Shown here: piece by piece, positions 37,851-48,211 of the stretch | Layout: each line of letters starts with the position of its first letter | Numbering within the stretch: position 1 is the stretch's first letter | Assembly: GCF_001267175.1 (NCBI RefSeq) | Contig: NZ_CP012358.1 | Span: forward strand, 2,107,001 to 2,171,000 | Source: Thiopseudomonas alkaliphila | GTDB lineage: Bacteria; Pseudomonadota; Gammaproteobacteria; Pseudomonadales; Pseudomonadaceae | Reading direction: 5' to 3' | DNA length: 64,000 bases | Translations under genes and position numbers: made by a program | The notes under the pieces: generated by a model | Seen by the model: only the letters and a program-made list of their open reading frames with translations | Database searches by the model: none | Told to the model about the DNA's origin: nothing

Positions 37851-38672
37851 CTAGCGGCTAAGCACTGCTAGCGCATGTGCAGCATTTTCGGCAAGGTGCT
37901 TGGGGGTGATGGTGCCTATAACTGCACTGGTAACGCCCGGCTGGTTAAAGATTAGCTCAAAGCTAGCACGTACTGGATCAATCGCAGGATCTAAGCAAAT
38001 ATGACCGCTCGCCAGGGCCTTTTTAATCAAAATGGCTTTGCCTTGCTTGGCTGCTTGTTCAATCACTGGCAGCTCGTGCTGTTCATTTAGGTTAAAGGTC
38101 ACCATCGCACAGTCGCCTTGCTCAAGGGCCATTAAGCCGCCAGCAACGGTTTTGCCGGAGAAACCAAATTGACCAATTTTCCCCTCTTGCTTAAGCGCAG
38201 CAAGGGTTTGGTAAACCTCATGCTCTTGTAAAATAGCCAGATCATTGCCGTCAGAATGTACCAATACCATTTCTAAGTGATCGGTTTTGAGGCGTTGTAA
38301 GCTGCGCTCGACCGAAAAGCGCGTATGTTTAGCCGAGAAATCAAACCAAGATTTTCCCTGCTCAAACTCTTCGCCAACCTTGCTGACAATGACCCAGTTT
38401 TGACGTTGTCCTTGCAGTAACTGGCCTAAGCGCTGCTCACTGAGGCCGTAGGCAGGCGCTGTATCCAGTAGATTAATGCCTAGATCTTGCGCTTGGGCTA
38501 AGAGGTTAAGCGCTTGCCTATCATCGGGAATGCGAAAGCCATTGGGGTATTTAACGCCTTGATCGCGTCCTAGTTTTACGGTGCCTAAACCCAGCGTCGA
38601 AACCAAGGGGCCATCTTGGCCAAGTGGGCGATAAAAGTCATGTAGGCTACGAGTCAAAATAAAGTCTCCCAA
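37851..38672 (-). CDS. Aldo/keto reductase family oxidoreductase
   Basis: The 273-residue protein shows the aldo/keto reductase barrel with its tetrad: Asp in NLLDTAPAYG, Tyr in the same block, Lys in VIVSKVGEEF and His in MVLVHSDGND. The NADPH end reads VTSAVIGTITPKHLAEN. The substrate is unknown. It overlaps the FAD oxidoreductase gene upstream by 19 bases, so the two are translated from one message. The pair also lies near hldE in P. aeruginosa, which suggests a conserved but uncharacterised link. Confidence 0.88.
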   Translation of the reverse strand: MGDFILTRSLHDFYRPLGQDGPLVSTLGLGTVKLGRDQGVKYPNGFRIPDDRQALNLLAQAQDLGINLLDTAPAYGLSEQRLGQLLQGQRQNWVIVSKVGEEFEQGKSWFDFSAKHTRFSVERSLQRLKTDHLEMVLVHSDGNDLAILQEHEVYQTLAALKQEGKIGQFGFSGKTVAGGLMALEQGDCAMVTFNLNEQHELPVIEQAAKQGKAILIKKALASGHICLDPAIDPVRASFELIFNQPGVTSAVIGTITPKHLAENAAHALAVLSR

Positions 38673-39829
38673 GCTGGCTGCGCAACTACAGGGCGCGGTA
38701 AATCAGGATAAGTTTGAGTAGCCGTTGGCTGGATCGCGTGTTGCGTTAAGTGGTGCAGTACGCGATCGCTTAGATCAGGTGCCAACGCCAGTTTAGTCGG
38801 CCAGCCTACTAATAGCCGATCTTGTTCGGCTAAAAAGGCATTATCTGGGCGCACTAAGCCCGATTGAGCCGGTTCGGCACGATTAACCCTCAGGGTTTGC
38901 CAGCTGAGTTGGGTTTGATCAAGCCAGGGTACTAGCTCGGCTAATTCTTGTTGGGCGTGGCTAATTTGCTCGTCTGCTGAGCGTGCAACACCCTCGGCTT
39001 CGGCGAGGTTACCACCTAAATACCACACCCACTCACCATCAGTTGTAGGATGAGTAGTAATGGTAATCCGCGGTTTACTGCCGCCACCTAAACAGTGGGC
39101 ATACAGCGGTTTTAGTGCTTGGCCTTTTACTAGAACCATATGTAACGGGCGCAGTTGTTGCTTGGGCTGCTGTAGTTGCAATGCGTTCAGTAGCTCAGCT
39201 GTGCCCTCACCGGCGCAGAGTACCACCTGCTGAGCTTGCACTAGATAGTTATCAGCCTGCATGCCGATCAGTTGTGCGTGATTGTTATACAGCGGCTTTA
39301 GTTGCTTAGCCTGTAATAAGCTATCGCCCGCCAACTCAGCTAAGCGTTGAATCAAGCTGGGGACATTCAGCACTAGCTCAGCTAAGCGATAAACTCGGCC
39401 TTTAAATTGCGGATGCTGTAGCGCTGGGGGAAGTGCTGCGCCCTTAACTTGATCAACGCGGCCACGCATAGCTTTACTAGCAAAAAAACTGGTGATATTG
39501 CCGGCAATCGAACCAGGTGACCATAAATAGTGAGCATTAGATAATAGTTCTACTCCTTGTAAGTCGAGTTCGCCGGTGCCGTTTAGGGCGGCTCGCCAGC
39601 GCTCGGGCATGTTAGCAATGGCTTCAGAAGAGCCAGTTAGCGCGCCTTGGAGTGCATATTTAGTGCCGCCATGAATAATTCCTTGGGATTTAACGGTTTG
39701 TTCGCCACCTAGAGACTGCTGTTCGATGAGTAAGGTGTTATAGCCTTGTTGGCGTAAGCGCGCGTTGAGCCATAAGCCGGCAATCCCGCCGCCGACAATA
39801 AGCACATCCGTAGTTAATAATTGGGACAT
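38654..39829 (-). CDS. FAD-dependent oxidoreductase (DAO family)
   Basis: This 391-residue protein begins with a dinucleotide-binding motif (DVLIVGGGIAGLWLNARLRQ) and continues with ESQ-type FAD contacts (TLLIEQQSLGGEQTVKSQGI). The DAO-fold segments VVLCAGEGTAELLNAL and ..AFLAEQDRLLVGWPTKLAL follow. It resembles glycine/glycerol-phosphate oxidase-like enzymes, but the substrate cannot be named. It is the first gene of a two-gene operon with the aldo/keto reductase. Confidence 0.85.
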   Translation of the reverse strand: MSQLLTTDVLIVGGGIAGLWLNARLRQQGYNTLLIEQQSLGGEQTVKSQGIIHGGTKYALQGALTGSSEAIANMPERWRAALNGTGELDLQGVELLSNAHYLWSPGSIAGNITSFFASKAMRGRVDQVKGAALPPALQHPQFKGRVYRLAELVLNVPSLIQRLAELAGDSLLQAKQLKPLYNNHAQLIGMQADNYLVQAQQVVLCAGEGTAELLNALQLQQPKQQLRPLHMVLVKGQALKPLYAHCLGGGSKPRITITTHPTTDGEWVWYLGGNLAEAEGVARSADEQISHAQQELAELVPWLDQTQLSWQTLRVNRAEPAQSGLVRPDNAFLAEQDRLLVGWPTKLALAPDLSDRVLHHLTQHAIQPTATQTYPDLPRPVVAQPAWETLF

Positions 39830-40066
39830 AGCAGCCTCTGGTAAAAAAACTGCCGTTAGTATAGCTGACTCATGCCAAGGGCTGAATGTTATCGGTTAGC
39901 AGTTTTCTGCCCCTAAATCCGTCGATTGTCTTTATAATGCTGCGCCATCAGCTAAGCAGGTAACGCCTGACTTAGTACTCTTCCTTTATTGTGTCAGCGC
40001 TTAGGTGATCCCTAGGCTTGGCAAATATTATATTTTTCACTACAAAGTGAATGCTTTGAGGTCGTT

Positions 40067-41374
40067 ATGGTGCAGTCAACTAACAGCGAGCACGCGCTTA
40101 GTTTATGGGCAAAATGGGTGCAAATGGATTTGTGGAAGAAGATCTTTATAGGTTTGGCCTTGGGGTTAGTGTTAGGGATTACCTTGAACCAAACGGGGTA
40201 TGCCGAGTACGCAGAAAAGATTAAGCCACTAGGTGACTTATTTATTAACGGGATCAAAATGCTGATTGTACCGTTAATTTTTGTTTCTTTAGTCAGCGGT
40301 ATTACTTCGTTAAAAAGCATGGCCACCATGGGCCGCTACAGTGTCAAAACCATTATGTGGTATCTATTAACCACTGCCGTAGCGATTACCATTGGCTTGA
40401 TTTTAGGAGCTATTTTTCAGCCCGGTGTAGGTGTAGATTTAGGCGCTGCAGCCGCCGCTACCGCGAAAGAGGCACCAAGCTTAGTTTCAACCATTGTGGC
40501 TATGGTACCGGTCAACCCTATTGCTTCAATGGCTGAGGGAAATATTCTGCAAGTAATTGTGTTTGCAGTTTTTTTTGGCGTATCCATCACCTTGGCAGGC
40601 GATGCAGCTAAACCGGTCAAAGATTTAATGGATGGCTTAGCAGAAGTGTTTTATAAGCTGACCAATATTATTATTTCCTTTGCTCCCTATGGTGTTTTTG
40701 CCTTGATTACTTGGGTGTCGGGCACCTACGGCTTAGATATGCTCATGCCGTTGGCTAAAGTCATTGGCGTGGTGTATTTAGGTTGCGTCATCCACGCGGT
40801 AGTTACTTATATGGGCTTGATTAAGTTTGTCGCTAAGCTCAATCCAGTTCGTTACGCGCAAGGTGTATTAGAGCCAGCAATTGTTGCCTTTAGTAGTGCG
40901 TCCAGCGCTGGTACCTTGCCAGTGACGATGATGTCTGCGGAGCGTAACTTAGGTGTTTCGCGTAGTGTATCGAGCTTTGTATTACCATTGGGTACCACGA
41001 TTAATATGGATGGTACGGCGCTCTATCAGGGGGTTTGTGTGCTGTTTATTGCCCAAGCCTATGGTATTGATTTATCAATGGCGCAATATATCACCATCAT
41101 TCTTACGGCTACCTTGGCTTCAATTGGTACCGCTGGGGTGCCTGGTGCTGGCTTAATTATGTTGTCGTTGGTGTTAACCTCGGTTGGTTTACCGTTAGAA
41201 GGGGTGGCGATTATTGCTGGAATTGATCGTATTCTAGATATGGCTCGCACCACTTTGAATATTACTGGCGATAGTGCGGTAGCAGTGCTGATAGCTAAGA
41301 GTGAAGGTCAGCTTGATCAAGCGCTTTATGATACGCCCCACGTTCTAAAAACTGTGGATATTCGCAATAGTTAA
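40067..41374 (+). CDS. Dicarboxylate/amino acid:cation symporter (GltP/DctA family)
   Basis: The 435-residue protein has the eight-helix, two-hairpin topology of the DAACS family. Signatures are PLIFVSLVSGITSLKSM, the serine-rich hairpin AFSSASSAGTLPVTMM, the cation motif NMDGTALYQGVCVLF and GVPGAGLIMLSLVL. Glutamate, aspartate or C4-dicarboxylates are the likely substrates. A perfect TATAAT hexamer at 39933-39938 may be its -10, giving a leader of about 125 bases that also contains an imperfect CTAAG/CTTAG stem. It ends at a strong terminator. Confidence 0.92.
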   Translation: MVQSTNSEHALSLWAKWVQMDLWKKIFIGLALGLVLGITLNQTGYAEYAEKIKPLGDLFINGIKMLIVPLIFVSLVSGITSLKSMATMGRYSVKTIMWYLLTTAVAITIGLILGAIFQPGVGVDLGAAAAATAKEAPSLVSTIVAMVPVNPIASMAEGNILQVIVFAVFFGVSITLAGDAAKPVKDLMDGLAEVFYKLTNIIISFAPYGVFALITWVSGTYGLDMLMPLAKVIGVVYLGCVIHAVVTYMGLIKFVAKLNPVRYAQGVLEPAIVAFSSASSAGTLPVTMMSAERNLGVSRSVSSFVLPLGTTINMDGTALYQGVCVLFIAQAYGIDLSMAQYITIILTATLASIGTAGVPGAGLIMLSLVLTSVGLPLEGVAIIAGIDRILDMARTTLNITGDSAVAVLIAKSEGQLDQALYDTPHVLKTVDIRNS

Positions 41375-41407
41375 GCGGCTGTAGCCTCTTAATTACCGCA
41401 ACTGTTT

Positions 41408-41436
41408 ATCGCCGCTCAATTGAGCGGCGATTTTTT
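41408..41436 (+). terminator. Terminator of the symporter gene
   Basis: ATCGCCGCTCA pairs with TGAGCGGCGAT across a two-base centre and is followed by TTTTT. Confidence 0.88.
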
Positions 41437-41523
41437 AGCGAATATTTTATCGTTTTTGGCGTCTGATGCAGGGTAAAAGTTAAAAGATTAAGGGGTTGGC
41501 CGACTAACCCACAGGAGCGCAAG

Positions 41524-41895
41524 ATGACACCTGAGCAAAAAAATCAATGCCGTAAAATTATTCACTCATCAGCCGTGCTAGCGGGTGCAGGTAACTTAGT
41601 GCCAGTCCCTGGCTTAGGCTTTGCAGCCGATACAGCAGCTTTAACCACTATGGCGGTACGCCTGGCGGGCGTCTTTGGCAGCAGTCTAACTCGCAGCGCT
41701 GGAAAAGCGATGGCCTTAGCAGCGCTCAAGCGAGCGATGTTGCAACAGCCGATTAAGATGGTAGGTAAAGAGGTTTCTAAGTTGGTGCCGGTGTTGGGTC
41801 AATTAGTGGCACCAACCATTTCAGTGGCGATTTTAGAAACTACGGGGTGGGCACTGGCTGCTGAGCTGGCGGGAGAAGCCACGTTAGGCAGCTAA
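41524..41895 (+). CDS. Small alanine/glycine-rich hydrophobic protein, DUF697-like
   Basis: The 123-residue protein starts MTPEQKNQCRKIIHSSAVLA and has two hydrophobic helix pairs: AGNLVPVPGLGFAADTAALT (residues 21-40) and LGQLVAPTISVAILETTGWA. The pattern resembles the helical DUF697 domain seen at the end of some membrane-associated GTPases, but here it stands alone. ACAGGAG lies 6 bases before the ATG. I cannot assign a function. It converges on the rnf operon. Confidence 0.6.
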   Translation: MTPEQKNQCRKIIHSSAVLAGAGNLVPVPGLGFAADTAALTTMAVRLAGVFGSSLTRSAGKAMALAALKRAMLQQPIKMVGKEVSKLVPVLGQLVAPTISVAILETTGWALAAELAGEATLGS

Positions 41896-41970
41896 TAGCG
41901 CTAAAGTTAGGGGCAGACTGACAAACATGGCTCCTAGCACGGCAAGACACTAGAAGCCAATAATTGTGGT

Positions 41971-42681
41971 TTACTCAATGACTCCGGTAACCCGTACTCG
42001 GCGATCTGCCGCACTGGCTTCTGGTGTGCTTTGCACGCTGCGGGCAGCAATAAAATCATCAATCGCATTTTTTAGAGCGATTAATAAGCCCAGTACAATA
42101 AAAGCCCCTGGTGGCAAGATCGCCAATAAAAAACCTTGATAGTTAGGAAAAACCACCCAGCGCCATTGTTCCGCTTGGCCACCCAGTAGTAGGTGCATAT
42201 TATCAAACAGCACGCCTGTTCCCAGTAACTCGCGGGTAGCGCCAATGATAATCAGCACTAGCCCAAAACCAACGCCCATAATAAAACCATCATAGCTAGC
42301 ACTAAGCACATCATTTTTTGCGGCAAAAGCTTCAGCACGACCTAAAATAATGCAGTTGGTTGTAATCAGCGGAATAAAAATCCCTAAAATTTGGTACAGC
42401 TCATAGGTAAAGGCTTGCATCAATAATTCAATACAGGTGGTAAGTGCAGCAATAATCATCACAAAAGCAGGCAAGCGTACCGCAGGCGTTACCGAGTGGC
42501 GAATTAATGAGACGGCAGCGTTAGAGAACATTAAAACTAGGGCGGTAGCAATCGCCAGTCCAAGGGCATTCACTGTTGAGTTGCTGGTGCCTAACAGCGG
42601 GCAAAGCCCTAGTAGTTGCACTAAGCCTGGGTTGTTATGCCATAGGCCGTTTAGCGTGAGCTGTTTAAAGTTGACGCTCAT
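41971..42681 (-). CDS. rnfE: Ion-translocating oxidoreductase subunit RnfE
   Basis: The 236-residue membrane subunit has six helices, homologous to NqrD and RnfA. Markers are [20 protein letters not shown], the cysteine motif [17 protein letters not shown] and [11 protein letters not shown] near the end. It is the last gene of rnfABCDGE and begins one base after rnfG. The paired NCI cysteines of RnfA and RnfE are thought to hold an iron-sulfur centre in the membrane. Confidence 0.96.
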   Translation of the reverse strand: MSVNFKQLTLNGLWHNNPGLVQLLGLCPLLGTSNSTVNALGLAIATALVLMFSNAAVSLIRHSVTPAVRLPAFVMIIAALTTCIELLMQAFTYELYQILGIFIPLITTNCIILGRAEAFAAKNDVLSASYDGFIMGVGFGLVLIIIGATRELLGTGVLFDNMHLLLGGQAEQWRWVVFPNYQGFLLAILPPGAFIVLGLLIALKNAIDDFIAARSVQSTPEASAADRRVRVTGVIE

Positions 42682-42682
42682 A

Positions 42683-43336
42683 TTATTCCTCCTCAGGCAC
42701 CCCTTGCTGGGCTAAATAGGTGTTGAAAATATCCTGTTGGCGCTGATCAAAAAACACTAGCGCTTGTTGGGTGGCCTTAACGACTGCACGTGGCGTAATG
42801 GTTGCACCGGCAAACTGATCAAATTCACCTTGATCTTTTTTAACGCCCCAGTGCTCGATAGCGGGCTGGGTGAGGCTTTTACCATTAAAGCTTAAAATCC
42901 ATGGGCTTTTAGCTAACTCGATTTTATCCCCTAGGCCTGGCGTTTCTTTATGTTGAATGACCCGCACGCCACTGATTTGGCCGTTGGCCAGCACCGCAAT
43001 CAGTAAACGAATCGAGCCGCTGTAGCCATCTGGCGCAGTTGCATTAAACACCAAAGCACTAGGCTTACCGTTTAGGGTGGCGACATATAGGGGGGAGGGC
43101 TGAATGTTGCTGAGCAGCGGATCATCCACCAATGTCATCGAATCGAGCAACGCATTATCGTATAGACTCGGTGGTAATACCTCAGCTAAGGCCAGCTCAC
43201 GGGCTTGTTGGATGGATTGCTCGATACGCTCGGCAGTTGAAAGTTGGGTAAAAGCGACTACGGCCACGGTAATTGCGGCAAAGACAGCTAATACGCTGCT
43301 GTTTTTTAGCATAGAGCGGCTCAGTTCTGGCAACAT
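42683..43336 (-). CDS. rnfG: Ion-translocating oxidoreductase subunit RnfG
   Basis: The 217-residue subunit has one N-terminal membrane helix ([19 protein letters not shown]) and a periplasmic FMN-binding domain. The flavinylation motif is seen as [14 protein letters not shown], where a threonine carries covalent [21 protein letters not shown] is the conserved core. Its start overlaps the rnfD stop by one base. Confidence 0.96.
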   Translation of the reverse strand: MLPELSRSMLKNSSVLAVFAAITVAVVAFTQLSTAERIEQSIQQARELALAEVLPPSLYDNALLDSMTLVDDPLLSNIQPSPLYVATLNGKPSALVFNATAPDGYSGSIRLLIAVLANGQISGVRVIQHKETPGLGDKIELAKSPWILSFNGKSLTQPAIEHWGVKKDQGEFDQFAGATITPRAVVKATQQALVFFDQRQQDIFNTYLAQQGVPEEE

Positions 43337-44370
43337 TATTGCTCTCCTGAGGTGTTAAAGCTGCGCTTAGCTTGGGTGTGCCCGTAAGTGCGCGGCTTAG
43401 TAAAGTAATCAATGGTTGGAGCGCACATGTTCATTAAGAGTACGGCAAAGGCAAGGGCATCTGGATAACTGCCCCAGGCACGGATGATGTACAGCAAGAT
43501 ACCTACCCCAGCACCAAAGATAAGGCGACCTAAGTTGCTGGTAGCACCTGATACGGGGTCAGTAACAATAAAAAAAGCTCCGAGCATGGTGGCGCCGGTT
43601 AGTAGATGAAATAAAGGTGAGCCATGGGAAGCAGAGCCTGTTCCATTCCAGAACACTAAACTCATTAGGCTAAGGGCGGCTAGCATGGCGATGGGAGCCT
43701 GCCAACGAATAATATTTTTAGCCAGTAATAAAATACCACCGACTAAAAAAGCAAGGTTAACCCACTCACTGGCAACCCCACCCCAATGGCCAAAGGCTGA
43801 AGATTGTTGCTGAAGTTCAGCGATGGTTAGGCTTTGATTGGTTTTTAATACATCTAAGGCGGTGGCTTGGCTCCAGCCATCAATGACTGGGGCTAAGCCC
43901 AAGCTATAGGTAAGACCGCTGTGCCAATCACTGTTGCTGTGGGGCCAGGTGGTCATTTCAATCGGAAACGAGACCAGCACCACCACATAGCCCAACATCG
44001 CAGGGTTAAATGGGTTTTGACCAAGGCCGCCAAATAAATGTTTACCGATTAATAGCGCAAAACCTACCGCCACTAGTACCAGCCACCAAGGAGCGTAGGG
44101 GGGGAGTGCCAGCGCTAGCAGCAGTGCGGTGACTAGGGCGCTGCCGTCGGAGAGAAAAAATCGAATGGGTCGTTGCCGTATTGCTAATACCGTAGCTTCA
44201 AAAGCGAGCGCAAATACACTGGCGAACAGAAGATTAAGCAGTGGTCCAATGCCATAAAAATAACATAGGGTGAACAGCCCGGGTAAGGCAGCAGCTAGCA
44301 CCCATAGCATCACGCGTTGGGTTCGGTTGCTGTTTTTAGCATGGGGTGAGGTGATTCGTGGCAAGGCCAT
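43336..44370 (-). CDS. rnfD: Ion-translocating oxidoreductase subunit RnfD
   Basis: The 344-residue subunit is homologous to NqrB. It has about nine membrane helices and a covalent FMN site near FFIVTDPVSGATSNLGRL. GGLGQNPFNPAMLGYVVVLV and MNMCAPTIDYFTKPRTYG are typical. It follows rnfC after 50 bases. Confidence 0.96.
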   Translation of the reverse strand: MALPRITSPHAKNSNRTQRVMLWVLAAALPGLFTLCYFYGIGPLLNLLFASVFALAFEATVLAIRQRPIRFFLSDGSALVTALLLALALPPYAPWWLVLVAVGFALLIGKHLFGGLGQNPFNPAMLGYVVVLVSFPIEMTTWPHSNSDWHSGLTYSLGLAPVIDGWSQATALDVLKTNQSLTIAELQQQSSAFGHWGGVASEWVNLAFLVGGILLLAKNIIRWQAPIAMLAALSLMSLVFWNGTGSASHGSPLFHLLTGATMLGAFFIVTDPVSGATSNLGRLIFGAGVGILLYIIRAWGSYPDALAFAVLLMNMCAPTIDYFTKPRTYGHTQAKRSFNTSGEQ

Positions 44371-44420
44371 TGAAACTCCAAAAATATCAAAAGCACCGTA
44401 AAGTCAGGGTGCAGCAGGCA

Positions 44421-46871
44421 TTACGGTGTTAGCTCGGTTAAACGCCGTTCGGCCTGGGTTAGTTCTGTTTGTAATTGCGTTAACGTCTCGGCATCGGCTT
44501 GATTGCGTTCAGCTTTGCGCAGATTAGCCTTGGCCATGGCCAGAGCAATTTTAGCCTGCTTTAGCGGATCAGGTGCCGGGGGCTTGCGAGCGCTGCCTGC
44601 ACTACTGCTTGTGTTTTCTGCTGTACTGTGTTGCTTAAGTGCGGCTTCAGCTGCAGTGAGCAGTGTTTGCAGTCTAGTTATTTCTGCAGGGTCTGCTTCG
44701 GCCCGCTCGGCTTTACGCAGATTGGCTTTAGCCATGGCGACTTCAATTTTGGCTTTTTTTAGGGCATCTGTTGTTGCATTGGTGGCCTTTGGCTGAGGTG
44801 TTGCCTCAGTGGTGGTCAGCGCCTTTACTTGCTGTTCGGCTGCTATAAGAGTTTGGCTTAAAGAATCAAGGGTAACTTGATCAGCGTTAGCGCGTTCAGC
44901 TTTGCGTAAGTTGGCTTTGGCCATTGCCAGATCAATTTTGGCTTTTTTCAAGGTCGCATCGTCTTGACTGGTAATGCTGGCTTTAGCTGTGGTAGCACTG
45001 GTGCTGGTCAGAGCGGCTAAGGCTTGCTCTGCTTGATCAAGTAGCTGTTGTAGTGGGACTAGCTCTTCTGCGGGCGCCTGATTGCGTTCGGCTTTGCGCA
45101 GATTGGCTTTGGCCATGGCTACATCGATTTTAGCTTTTTTCAACTCAGCATCTGACGGTGACTGGCTGCTGGGCGCTGCGCTTGGCTGTTTAGCCGCTGC
45201 TTGTTGATAAGCTGCTTGGGCCGCGCTGGCTACCTGTTCGAGCTGTTGCACTTGCGCCTGTAGCGCTTCGGTGCCATGTTCGGCAAGCTGTTTTTGCGCT
45301 TTAGTGAGAGCTACCCGAGCCATGCTGGCTTCAATTTTTAAGCGCTTAAGCTGCTCATCATGATCGGTGCTAGGTGCTTGACTGGCCGTGGGTGCCACTT
45401 TGCTGCTTGCGGCACGGGCTTGAGCGGCCCGTTCGGCACGGGCTTGGCGCTCAGCTTCTTTGCGCTCTTCTTCTAAGCGTAAGCGTTCTTGGCGCTGCTC
45501 AAAACGAATGCGGGCATGTTCGGCTTTTTGTAGTTTACGCTCTGCATCGCGAATCTCGGCTTTAGCTGCACGATAGTACTGCACCAAAGGAATGCTCGAG
45601 GGGCACACGTAGGCACAGGCTCCACACTCAATGCAATCAAAGAGATCATGGGCTTGCAGTTGTTCGTGGTCATTACCTAGTGCATAAAAATGTAGCTGCT
45701 GGGGCAAGAGGCTCACAGGGCACACCTGCGCACAGTCACCGCAACGAATACAAGGCATAGCAGGTGCAGGAGCAGGTAGTTCGTCAGCGGTAGCGGCCAG
45801 TAAACAGTTAGTGGTTTTAATGACTGGAGCCTGAGTATTAAGCAGTGTAAAGCCCATCATTGGGCCGCCCATGATCAAACGATGTAAACGTTGTTGATTT
45901 AAGCCGGCAAAGTTCAGCAGGTGCTCAATCGGGGTGCCGATTAAGGCTTCAACGTTGGTGGGGCTGTAAAAGGCGTCACCGGTTAAGGTAGTGATCCGCG
46001 AGATTAAGGGCTTGCCCTGATTGATCGCTTCAGCAATGGCGACCGCTGTTCCCACATTTTGACAGAGCACGCCAATATCCGCAGGCAGTTGACCATGGGG
46101 CACTTCTTGACCGAGCAGAATTTGAATCAGCTGTTTTTCTCCGCCGGATGGGTATTTAGTTGGAAAACTCACCACCTGTATGGGGCGCTCTGCCACGGCG
46201 GCGCGGACTGCAGCGATAGCCTCAGGCTTATTGTCTTCGATTCCCAACAGAATCTGCTGGGGCTCAATTAAATGGGCCAAAATCTCAATGCCTTGCACTA
46301 ATAAGTCCGCACGCTCACGCATTAAGCGGTCATCAGCGGTAATGTAAGGTTCGCACTCAGCGCCATTGATAATGAGGGTATGGATCGGCTGGTTACTGGC
46401 GACTTTAACGGCCGTAGGAAAGCCTGCACCACCCAAACCACTGATCCCGGCCCAACGGATTCGCTCAAGTAACTCGGCTTTATCGAGCAGCTGATAATTA
46501 GTAATAGGCTGTAACTCGGCCCACTGATCGTGGCCATCGGCATCCAACACAATGGCCAAGCTGTCCTCGCCAGAGGGATGTGGGTAAGGGCGCGCTTCAA
46601 TGGCCTGAATTGTACCTGAGGTTGGCGCATGGGCGGCAGCACTGACTAAGCCATTGGGCGTGGCCAATAATTGACCTTTGAGTACTTTCTGACCAACGGT
46701 GACACAGGGTTTAGCCGGTGCACCGAGGGATTGCTGTAAAGGAATAATATAGTGTTTAGCCAAAGGTACCGGCTGAATAGGGGCATGATTGGACAGTGTT
46801 TTACGTTCGGGCGGATAAATGCCGCCGGTCAGAGGATACGTTTTCATTGAATTACTGCTGGCTACACTCAT
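44421..46871 (-). CDS. rnfC: Ion-translocating oxidoreductase subunit RnfC with long repetitive C-terminus
   Basis: RnfC (816 residues) is the peripheral NADH- and iron-sulfur-binding subunit. The NADH/FMN-like domain includes [20 protein letters not shown] and [20 protein letters not shown]. Two 4Fe-4S motifs follow near residues 370-425 ([12 protein letters not shown] and [12 protein letters not shown]). After a charged coiled coil ([19 protein letters not shown]), residues 503-816 are five tandem units built around [18 protein letters not shown]. Such variable tails are known in gammaproteobacterial RnfC. It overlaps rnfB by four bases (ATGA). Confidence 0.97.
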   Translation of the reverse strand: MSVASSNSMKTYPLTGGIYPPERKTLSNHAPIQPVPLAKHYIIPLQQSLGAPAKPCVTVGQKVLKGQLLATPNGLVSAAAHAPTSGTIQAIEARPYPHPSGEDSLAIVLDADGHDQWAELQPITNYQLLDKAELLERIRWAGISGLGGAGFPTAVKVASNQPIHTLIINGAECEPYITADDRLMRERADLLVQGIEILAHLIEPQQILLGIEDNKPEAIAAVRAAVAERPIQVVSFPTKYPSGGEKQLIQILLGQEVPHGQLPADIGVLCQNVGTAVAIAEAINQGKPLISRITTLTGDAFYSPTNVEALIGTPIEHLLNFAGLNQQRLHRLIMGGPMMGFTLLNTQAPVIKTTNCLLAATADELPAPAPAMPCIRCGDCAQVCPVSLLPQQLHFYALGNDHEQLQAHDLFDCIECGACAYVCPSSIPLVQYYRAAKAEIRDAERKLQKAEHARIRFEQRQERLRLEEERKEAERQARAERAAQARAASSKVAPTASQAPSTDHDEQLKRLKIEASMARVALTKAQKQLAEHGTEALQAQVQQLEQVASAAQAAYQQAAAKQPSAAPSSQSPSDAELKKAKIDVAMAKANLRKAERNQAPAEELVPLQQLLDQAEQALAALTSTSATTAKASITSQDDATLKKAKIDLAMAKANLRKAERANADQVTLDSLSQTLIAAEQQVKALTTTEATPQPKATNATTDALKKAKIEVAMAKANLRKAERAEADPAEITRLQTLLTAAEAALKQHSTAENTSSSAGSARKPPAPDPLKQAKIALAMAKANLRKAERNQADAETLTQLQTELTQAERRLTELTP
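44424..45365 (-). repeat. Five tandem 64-71 residue repeats in the RnfC tail
   Basis: Units begin near residues 503, 574, 638, 702 and 768. The last four share [23 protein letters not shown], an Ala/Lys-rich helix, followed by a Leu/Gln/Glu helix and a Thr/Ser/Ala-rich linker. The first unit is more diverged. The near-identity of units 2-5 points to recent internal duplication and likely copy-number variation. Confidence 0.9.
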
Positions 46872-47440
46872 AACACAGCCTTATCGGTCGCAATTAACTG
46901 ACCGGGCGCTAAAGGTTGCTCCCATTTCCAAGAGTGCAGAGAAACACCCACTGGGATCATATCAATACAGTCGACCGGGCAAGGCTCAACACAGAGATCG
47001 CAGCCCGTGCATTCGCTGACAATCACGGTATGCATTTGCCGTGCCGCGCCCAAAATAGCGTCTACTGGACAGGCCTGAATACATTTCGTGCAACCAATAC
47101 ATTCCGCTTCACGAATATAAGCCACCATTTCGGGCTTTTCACCTTCAACTGCATCCAGAGGTTCAGGCTCTACGTCTAACAAATCGGCCAAGGCTTGAAT
47201 GGTTGCTTCGCCGCCAGGGGGGCACTTGTTAATTTTATCGCCTGCGGCAATCGCTTCGGCATAGGGTTTGCAGCCAGGATAACCACACTGGCCACACTGG
47301 GTTTGTGGTAACAGGGCGTTGATCTGTTCAGCAATCGGATCGCCTTCGACTTTAAAGCGAACGGCAGCAAACCCTAGAATAGCGCCAAAGATCAGACATA
47401 GACCCACTAGGGCCAGCACTGCGATCAGTAACAAACTCAT
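46868..47440 (-). CDS. rnfB: Ion-translocating oxidoreductase subunit RnfB
   Basis: The 190-residue ferredoxin-like subunit has an N-terminal membrane helix, a 4Fe-4S motif in the DUF-type domain ([19 protein letters not shown]), then two ferredoxin motifs ([16 protein letters not shown] and [18 protein letters not shown]). It is the probable entry or exit site for ferredoxin electrons. Four-base overlaps join it to rnfA and rnfC. Confidence 0.97.
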   Translation of the reverse strand: MSLLLIAVLALVGLCLIFGAILGFAAVRFKVEGDPIAEQINALLPQTQCGQCGYPGCKPYAEAIAAGDKINKCPPGGEATIQALADLLDVEPEPLDAVEGEKPEMVAYIREAECIGCTKCIQACPVDAILGAARQMHTVIVSECTGCDLCVEPCPVDCIDMIPVGVSLHSWKWEQPLAPGQLIATDKAVL

Positions 47441-48021
47441 AGCTTAATTAACCCACTAAAGCCCATAAAAGCTAATGACATTAGGCCCGCTGTGATCATG
47501 CCGATCGCTGCCCCTTGGAAGGGTTTAGGCACATCGGCAATCGCAATTCGTTCACGCATCGCAGCAAATAACACTAACACCAGTGAGAAGCCTAAGCCTG
47601 CGGCAAAGCCATTTAGGGTGGCGGTAACGAAAGTGTATTCGCTGTGATTGGCATTCAATAAAGCGACCCCTAGCACAATGCAGTTGGTGGTAATCAGTGG
47701 TAAGAAAATACCGAGTACGCGATACAGCATCGGGCTGGTTTTGTTTACCACCATTTCGGTAAATTGCACTACCACGGCAATCACTAAAATAAAGCTAATG
47801 GTTCGTAAGAATTCGATATTCAAGGGCTTGAGCACGTACTGTTGTAGCAAGTAACTACTCATCGCCGCCAAGGTGAGCACAAAGGTAGTGGCAAGAGCTA
47901 AGCCAATCGCGGTTTCTACTTTTTTAGATACGCCCATAAAGGGGCAAAGACCTAAAAACTGCACCAGTACAAAGTTATTTACCAGAATGGCACTGATCAT
48001 TATCAGAGCAAGTTCAGTCAT
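47437..48021 (-). CDS. rnfA: Ion-translocating oxidoreductase subunit RnfA
   Basis: I start at the ATG at 48021 (194 residues, [20 protein letters not shown]); an upstream in-frame start adds six unusual residues. RnfA has six membrane helices and the cysteine motifs [11 protein letters not shown] and [16 protein letters not shown] that mirror RnfE. It is the first gene of the rnfABCDGE operon. No nth gene follows rnfE, unlike many gammaproteobacteria. Confidence 0.96.
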   Translation of the reverse strand: MTELALIMISAILVNNFVLVQFLGLCPFMGVSKKVETAIGLALATTFVLTLAAMSSYLLQQYVLKPLNIEFLRTISFILVIAVVVQFTEMVVNKTSPMLYRVLGIFLPLITTNCIVLGVALLNANHSEYTFVTATLNGFAAGLGFSLVLVLFAAMRERIAIADVPKPFQGAAIGMITAGLMSLAFMGFSGLIKL

Positions 48022-48190
48022 GCTGCGCCTGTCTATCAAAGCAAAATTAAATAAAGAGTGGCCATTATCCTGCAGCCCTAGAAGGGGTACAAGGGATAAG
48101 CCGTGATTAAGCTATTTCTGTCAGTACTCATAAGCACTGCCAAGGGCAACTGCTGTTGAAGCGAGTTAACAGGTGTAACAGATTGATACA

Positions 48191-48211
48191 TTGGTCGCAT
48201 TATTCGACCAA
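48191..48211. repeat. Inverted repeat in the gap between rnfA and the DUF485 gene
   Basis: TTGGTCG and CGACCAA flank a 7-base centre in the 450-base divergent gap (48022-48471). The gap must hold promoters for both the rnf and acetate-symporter operons. No other gene, RNA or clear sigma-54 site was found. The repeat may be an operator. Confidence 0.4.

Noticed and set aside
41408..41436. Palindromic stem considered as a CRISPR or REP-like repeat.
   Set aside because: It occurs once and fits a simple transcription terminator.
44503..44796. Plus-strand ORF rich in Ala/Leu/Arg opposite the rnfC repeats.
   Set aside because: It is a mirror of the RnfC tandem repeats on the other strand.
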